From positions 1 through 36,405 of the forward strand of contig NZ_ADEG01000096.1 in the NCBI RefSeq assembly GCF_000177075.1: a DNA stretch of 36,405 bases, written 5' to 3'. The notes under the pieces were generated by a model, which was given only the letters and a program-made list of their open reading frames with translations, had not been told where the DNA came from and searched no databases. This document shows positions 33,070 to 36,405 of the stretch, piece after piece. Numbering within the stretch: the first letter of the stretch is position 1; each line of letters starts with the position of its first letter. The stretch comes from Hoylesella buccalis ATCC 35310. Lineage in GTDB: Bacteria > Bacteroidota > Bacteroidia > Bacteroidales > Bacteroidaceae. The position numbers were made by a program, and so were the translations under genes.

Positions 33070-34236
33070 ATGCGCTTACATTCATTACTTATCTATATCT
33101 TATTGTTGTTGGCCAATATTCCTACAAGTGCCAAGGCACAGGTGAACAACACTTCGCAAGAGACGTTCGATTATCAATTACTGCGTCATGGTGAAATGGC
33201 GTTGACCATGACGTTGGACAACCAACCGGCCCTTTTCGTGTTGGCGTTAAACGAGAAGACTGTGCTGTTTCAAGAAGAAAAGTCAACGCCCGAAACAGTT
33301 CAAAACACCACCCACACACTATCGTTAGGCAAAAGTTTATATGCCGAAAAGCAGTCGTTCGCAGTGGAATCTGCACCAGCTACGTATCGTGAACAGGATG
33401 TCAAAGGACTGTTGGGCATGGACATGTTTCGCAATGTGGTGCTTACCATTGATGCTAAAAATCAAAAATTAACCATCTCTGCGCCCTATCGACCCGATTT
33501 CATGAAATTGTCTAATCGAATAAGGCTGAACGAAGCTCCTCAACAAGTATTGCGTTTGCCGGTCATGGTGAATCAACAGAACGTCAGCCTGCCCTTGCGC
33601 TTAGACCAATCGGCTGACCTAACACTCTCTCAAGAGCAATGCCAACAGCTGGGTGTTACAACCTCGCGTTCACTTAAAATAGCGCATACGGAATGGGAAA
33701 CAGCCATAGCAACGACGAAAGAGGCCGCTGGCTCGTTCTTAGGTAACGGCATTTTGCAACATGGATTGCTGTCCATCGATTTCACGAAAGCATCTATCTA
33801 CTTTCAAGCATACGATGAAAATGCCATCGTTTACAAATCTGTTTCCAAATCTGACATCGTCGTTGAAACGGGCAAGCCCACTGACATCGGTCGCACCTAT
33901 TTCTTAGATCATGTGTGGGATTACACGGCTTCCACGCCTTATACCTATCGCGACAATGTGCCGTGCGTTATCGACTTTTGGGCCAATTGGTGCATACCGT
34001 GCAAACGCTTGTCGCCATTGATTGACGAGTTGGCCAAAAAATACGCTGGAAAAATTAAGTTTTATAAGGTTAATTATGACCAAGAGAAGAAATTAGCGGA
34101 CGATTTAGACATCGGAGCCCTCCCCACTCTCTTAGTGATTCCGACAAAAGGAAAGCCCCAAACCATTGTAGGGCCCAAGCACGAAGAATTGGAACAGCGA
34201 ATTTTAGAATACACGGGAGAAAACACGAAAGAATAA
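33070..34236 (+). CDS. Degenerate aspartyl-protease-like domain fused to thioredoxin
   Basis: A 388-residue exported protein. The start at 33070 opens a signal peptide (MRLHSLLIYILLLLANIPTS); the frame reaches back to 33022 but that would overlap the previous gene. Residues 30-250 are a paralogue of the upstream protease (for example GLLGMDMFRNVVLTID versus GILGGDTFKDVVMSID). Both DTG motifs are gone: A59-L-N61 and R177-L-D179. Residues 285-385 are a thioredoxin domain with C308-I-P-C311 in FWANWCIPCKR. It is last in the operon. Likely a periplasmic or surface redox protein whose dead protease part serves as a binding or dimerisation module. Confidence 0.85.
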   Translation: MRLHSLLIYILLLLANIPTSAKAQVNNTSQETFDYQLLRHGEMALTMTLDNQPALFVLALNEKTVLFQEEKSTPETVQNTTHTLSLGKSLYAEKQSFAVESAPATYREQDVKGLLGMDMFRNVVLTIDAKNQKLTISAPYRPDFMKLSNRIRLNEAPQQVLRLPVMVNQQNVSLPLRLDQSADLTLSQEQCQQLGVTTSRSLKIAHTEWETAIATTKEAAGSFLGNGILQHGLLSIDFTKASIYFQAYDENAIVYKSVSKSDIVVETGKPTDIGRTYFLDHVWDYTASTPYTYRDNVPCVIDFWANWCIPCKRLSPLIDELAKKYAGKIKFYKVNYDQEKKLADDLDIGALPTLLVIPTKGKPQTIVGPKHEELEQRILEYTGENTKE

Positions 34237-34268
34237 CTTAGTTAGGAAGGGTGTTTAAGACGGGATTT

Positions 34269-34356
34269 TAATCTCCATGCTATTGAACGCCAATCTACAT
34301 GACTTTACAGCCCAATCTGTATGACTTTGGCCTCTAATCTCCATGCTATTGGAATG
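34269..34356 (+). repeat. 22-bp tandem repeat array 3 (4 units)
   Basis: Units start at 34269, 34291, 34313 and 34335, exactly 22 bp each; typical pieces are TAATCTCCATGCTATTG and CAATCTACATGACTTT. It is the same family as arrays at 2856 and 12750, and lies 33 bases past the end of the SusC operon. Confidence 0.8.
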
Positions 34357-34523
34357 GCTTTTTATATTTTTATAACTAACAGATACTCAAATAATTACAG
34401 CCATATTGCAAGGATTACTGACAAGAACGCCCTACTTTTCACTCCTCATTCTTCAGAGTTGCCCATGCAGCAACGCATAAACTCGGTTACGCAGCTCGTT
34501 ATTCCACGTTAATTTATACTATT

Positions 34524-34937
34524 ATGAATATGAAGAAGGTGCTTATCATTTTAGTTGTAATTCTTACTATACTTGGTGGAATTCGTTATATGCAGTATAG
34601 AGAAAATAGAATATATGAAAATGAAGGGCAAGTCTTTATAGATAAGATAGAACGCTACAGAAGCATTCATAAACGATTACCAAATAACTTGGAGTCTTTA
34701 GGTGAAAAGGAAACAATGTCCACTGGGCCTTATTATGAGAAAGTTGATAGCAATACATATAAGCTTTATTTTTGTATAGGATTTGATGATTATACACAAG
34801 GTGATTTAAGAGAGAAATATGATTTAAAATTAGAATTAACATCACTAACATCAAATATATATTTCATCGAGAATTTAAGTTTAGTTGAAAAAAATAATGC
34901 ATTTGGTAAAGATTCAAAACGGGAGTTGTTAAAATAA
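34524..34937 (+). CDS. Small membrane-anchored protein, putative orphan immunity protein
   Basis: A 137-residue protein with one N-terminal membrane helix (KKVLIILVVILTILGGI) and a soluble domain with IERYRSIHKRLPNNLESLG and GPYYEKVDSNTYKLYF. The second part has the rhythm of small pseudopilin-like hypothetical proteins seen downstream of Rhs-type toxins in Bacteroidota. The gene is much more AT-rich than everything before 34236, suggesting recent acquisition. No toxin gene is adjacent. Function is a guess from context; the frame itself is well supported. Confidence 0.65.
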   Translation: MNMKKVLIILVVILTILGGIRYMQYRENRIYENEGQVFIDKIERYRSIHKRLPNNLESLGEKETMSTGPYYEKVDSNTYKLYFCIGFDDYTQGDLREKYDLKLELTSLTSNIYFIENLSLVEKNNAFGKDSKRELLK

Positions 34938-34980
34938 TCACTTGAGTTCTAAGAGTTTTCTTCAATAATATATGCGTAGT

Positions 34981-35005
34981 GGCAGGGAAAGATTCTCTGC
35001 CTTTT
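34981..35005 (+). terminator. Intrinsic terminator, copy 1
   Basis: A 9-bp stem GGCAGGGAA/TTCTCTGCC (one G-U pair), loop AGA, then TTTT. It follows the orphan gene at 34524-34937 by 43 bases. Confidence 0.7.
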
Positions 35006-35007
35006 GC

Positions 35008-35015
35008 TATATTTG
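35008..35015 (+). promoter_or_regulatory. -7 element in flank module, copy 1
   Basis: TATATTTG matches TAnnTTTG; no TTG at -33. It is immediately after the terminator and 19 bases before the ATG of the truncated reading frame at 35035. Confidence 0.45.
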
Positions 35016-35034
35016 TAGTCCAGAACAAAGAAAA

Positions 35035-35121
35035 ATGAATGTACAAGAACGCTTCGGCACTTTATGCTCCAGATTGGAAGTGAAAAACTCAAGTTTTCAA
35101 CACCAAACAAGAGTTTTATAA
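35035..35121 (+). pseudogene. Truncated gene start (28 codons)
   Basis: Begins MNVQERFGTLCSRLE and then runs into unrelated codons to a stop. The copy at the window end has NIRERIGTLRSRLK in the same position, so this is a displaced 5' end of that downstream gene joined to foreign sequence. The N-terminus vaguely recalls M24 aminopeptidase P proteins, but too little is present to say. Confidence 0.45.
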
Positions 35122-35237
35122 ATGGATTGACTAATTTTGCACTTGCTGGTTGACTCTACGCATCCGAACTTTTAAAAGCAAATGGTGTAAATAGTGTTCC
35201 TATTTATTTAAATGGTGGCAATGAAATACAATTTTAA
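35073..35237 (+). pseudogene. Toxin-like C-terminal coding remnant with an internal stop
   Basis: The frame reads IGSEKLKFSTPNKSFINGL, then TNFALAG, a TGA (35151-35153), then LYASELLKANGV and NSVPIYLNGGNEIQF to a stop at 35237. There is no start codon. The composition is protein-like and it directly precedes a small exported gene, the usual order for toxin tip then immunity. I do not recognise the domain. Confidence 0.45.
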
Positions 35238-35268
35238 ATATAAAGTGCAGTCCACTGGCAAGAAGTTA

Positions 35269-35709
35269 ATGGGCTGCAAAATACATTATTTTTATTTTAT
35301 AGGTTTTATTGTTCTCTTATTTTGGATAATATCATGTAAACCTCATAAAAAGAATGGTGCTGAAATTATTTGCGAGGGTTCTTATTGCTTTTGGAAAACA
35401 AAGGAACATGAAGATGATAATAATTTTATTTATTATTATTTTAACAAATATGGACAATGGTTTATTTACGAGCATATCGATAAAAATAAAATACAAAAAT
35501 ATTATCTACGCGATCAATTATGGAGCGAGAGGTGGTCTCTATATAAAGATAGTCTATTAATTTTAGGAAGTGATAAATATAATATAAAAAGCATCAGTGA
35601 TTCAGTAATTGTTATAAGCAGTCATGATAGTATCTATAAATTATACAAAATAGACAAAAAAAGCAAAACTTTCAGAATGTTGCAAAATACTTTGAATAGC
35701 GATATTTAA
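35269..35709 (+). CDS. Small lipoprotein, putative immunity protein
   Basis: A 146-residue protein from ATG 35269: MGCKIHYFYFIGFIVLLFW then IISC as lipobox. The frame extends to 35212, but those codons overlap the coding remnant in another frame and would put 19 residues before the signal peptide. The mature part is Lys/Tyr/Asp-rich (CEGSYCFWKTKEHEDDNNF, SISDSVIVISSHDSIYKLYK) and very AT-rich. No family recognised. Position after a toxin-like remnant and before a recurring C-terminal tail suggests an orphan immunity protein. Confidence 0.6.
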   Translation: MGCKIHYFYFIGFIVLLFWIISCKPHKKNGAEIICEGSYCFWKTKEHEDDNNFIYYYFNKYGQWFIYEHIDKNKIQKYYLRDQLWSERWSLYKDSLLILGSDKYNIKSISDSVIVISSHDSIYKLYKIDKKSKTFRMLQNTLNSDI

Positions 35710-35748
35710 AGTTTTGGTAATGCCCTAGATTGGGAGTTGTCATTATAA
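35710..35748 (+). pseudogene. Remnant of a recurring C-terminal tail, copy 1
   Basis: Reads SFGNALDWELSL then stop. The same tail appears at 36226-36294 as SGNAPNWELSEQ. It is a leftover 3' end of a larger coding sequence. Confidence 0.5.
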
Positions 35749-35812
35749 TATATGGTAATTATAAATCTTCTCTCAAAAAGAAAATGTTCCTTGGTTATAA
35801 ATAGATAAAACT

Positions 35813-36223
35813 ATGAATATAAAAAAACAAATAACTGTATGCAAAACGGATACAGAGATTAAAATTTATCCTGAATCAAAAAATGAATTAGGGTTATGGA
35901 TTGCACATCCACCATGTTTTGTAGTCTCTATAAATGATGTTCGTAATATGGAAAGTGTGATAAATATAGCTTTGCAATATAGTAATTCTGGAGTATCTGT
36001 AACTGAAGAAACAGCAAAGAATGTGCTAAAAGAAATGCGTATTAAGAGTTGGAATATATTATATAAATCGCACAGAATAATTAGTTTTTCTTTGGCTGAA
36101 AAAAAAATTATTGTTACGCCTTTTGTATATACCCAAAAAGGTGTTTTCCCAGATACAGATGCAAAAAAGACTTTTAATATAGATAATCGCAATAATGCAA
36201 TTGGATTACTACTTAAGTTGTGA
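35813..36223 (+). CDS. Hypothetical protein, putative immunity protein
   Basis: A 136-residue soluble protein with no signal peptide. Visible pieces: ELGLWIAHPPCFVVSINDV, then a helical stretch NIALQYSNSGVSVTEETAKNVL, then KSHRIISFSLAEKKIIVTP. The general pattern loosely recalls DUF1436/CdiI-like immunity proteins, but I would not rely on it. It is AT-rich and followed within 3 bases by the second copy of the recurring tail. No RBS or promoter stands out. Confidence 0.6.
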   Translation: MNIKKQITVCKTDTEIKIYPESKNELGLWIAHPPCFVVSINDVRNMESVINIALQYSNSGVSVTEETAKNVLKEMRIKSWNILYKSHRIISFSLAEKKIIVTPFVYTQKGVFPDTDAKKTFNIDNRNNAIGLLLKL

Positions 36224-36225
36224 TA

Positions 36226-36294
36226 AAATCCGGTAATGCTCCAAATTGGGAGTTGTCAGAACAACTGCCTGATAATCAATTTGGTTCTAAATAA
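36226..36294 (+). pseudogene. Recurring C-terminal tail, copy 2
   Basis: In frame: KSGNAPNWELSEQLPDNQF, then GSK and a stop. It has no start codon and is the longer copy of the 35710 remnant. It looks like the authentic C-terminus of a lost large protein. Confidence 0.5.
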
Positions 36295-36305
36295 TTATGC
36301 GTAAA

Positions 36306-36330
36306 GGCAGGGAAAGATTCTCTGCCTTTT
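36306..36330 (+). terminator. Intrinsic terminator, copy 2
   Basis: Same 9-bp stem and AGA loop as at 34981, followed by TTTT. Confidence 0.7.
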
Positions 36331-36359
36331 GTTATATTTGTAGTCCAAAACAAAGAAAA

Positions 36360-36405
36360 GTGAATATACGAGAACGCATCGGCACTTTGCGCTCCAGGCT
36401 GAAAG
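36360..36405 (+). CDS. Start of a gene running off the window
   Basis: A GTG at 36360, 19 bases after the -7 element, opens a frame reading NIRERIGTLRSRLK to the edge. The decayed copy at 35035 has ATG in this position. It may be the original gene whose 5' end was duplicated. An M24 aminopeptidase P is a weak possibility. Confidence 0.35.
   Translation, partial: MNIRERIGTLRSRLK

Larger units (their letters stand above)
34964..35080 (+). repeat. Flank module, copy 1 (terminator, promoter, gene start)
   Basis: About 117 bp that recurs at 36290-36405 with roughly 85% identity by eye. In order it contains GGCAGGGAA/TTCTCTGCC, a T-run, TATATTTG and the first codons of a gene. The two copies bracket two AT-rich orphan genes. 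Confidence 0.8.
34938..35268. other. Junction region without an intact gene
   Basis: A 331-bp stretch holding the flank module, the truncated gene start and the coding remnant; no other feature seen. Confidence 0.6.
36290..36405 (+). repeat. Flank module, copy 2 (cut by the window end)
   Basis: Second copy of the 34964-35080 module: terminator stem at 36306-36326 followed by TTTT, TATATTTG at 36333-36340, and a gene start. Confidence 0.8.

Noticed and set aside
34321..34512. 63-codon forward frame after array 3
   Set aside because: It starts inside the repeat array, has no domain, and lacks a promoter.
35151..35153. TGA as recoded selenocysteine in the toxin-like remnant
   Set aside because: The frame lacks a start codon and no SECIS-like stem was seen; simple decay is enough.
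1..36405. tRNA or rRNA genes
   Set aside because: No T-loop-type signature such as GGTTCRA with a matching acceptor stem and no rRNA segments were found by eye.

Overview
The window looks like a chromosomal segment of a Bacteroidota, most likely Prevotellaceae. Evidence: many copies of the Bacteroidetes -7 promoter element TAnnTTTG, weak or absent Shine-Dalgarno sequences, a SusC/SusD pair, the gliding/type IX secretion genes gldH and porT, a RicT homologue with a Cys-rich N-terminus, and the gene order purH-mreBCD-mrdA-rodA. No rRNA, tRNA or CRISPR array was seen.

Layout. 1-759 (-): 5' part of an AAA_14-type ATPase running off the left edge. 760-1398: intergenic with a transposase remnant and a duplicated promoter. 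1399-2559 (-): exported TlpA-like thioredoxin. 3133-6047 (+): holB-ricT-gldH. 12507-6078 (-): elongasome cluster, IMP cyclohydrolase (PurH N-domain only)-mreB-mreC-mreD-mrdA-rodA. 15241-13094 (-): lipoprotein M3 dipeptidase dcp; 15565-16311 (+): porT. 18051-16406 (-): 5'-nucleotidase encoded as two separate domain proteins. 18376-20512 (+): overlapping pabA-pabB-pabC set for p-aminobenzoate. 20760-21119 (+): rplS with a very strong terminator. 21553-21245 (-): small orphan protein. 21801-23194 (+): stand-alone AICAR transformylase (the other half of PurH) and a small basic protein. 23195-24163: gene-free and repeat-rich.

24164-34236 (+) is the most interesting block. A SusC/SusD pair is followed by four exported proteins that look like peptidases or their derivatives. 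These are a lipoprotein resembling zinc peptidases but lacking HExxH; a subtilisin-fold protein with Asp, His and Ser of the triad all replaced; an intact two-DTG retropepsin-like protease with a C-terminal PDZ-like region; and a paralogue of it with both DTG motifs gone and a thioredoxin domain added. I infer a surface peptide capture or handling system built partly from dead peptidases.

34524-36405 is AT-rich and looks recently acquired. Three small orphan genes, two of them followed by remnants of one C-terminal coding tail, lie in a stretch with two copies of a ~116-bp terminator/promoter/gene-start module. This resembles an orphan immunity array of a polymorphic toxin locus. Three intergenic arrays of a 22-bp repeat (2856, 12750, 34269) form a dispersed repeat family.
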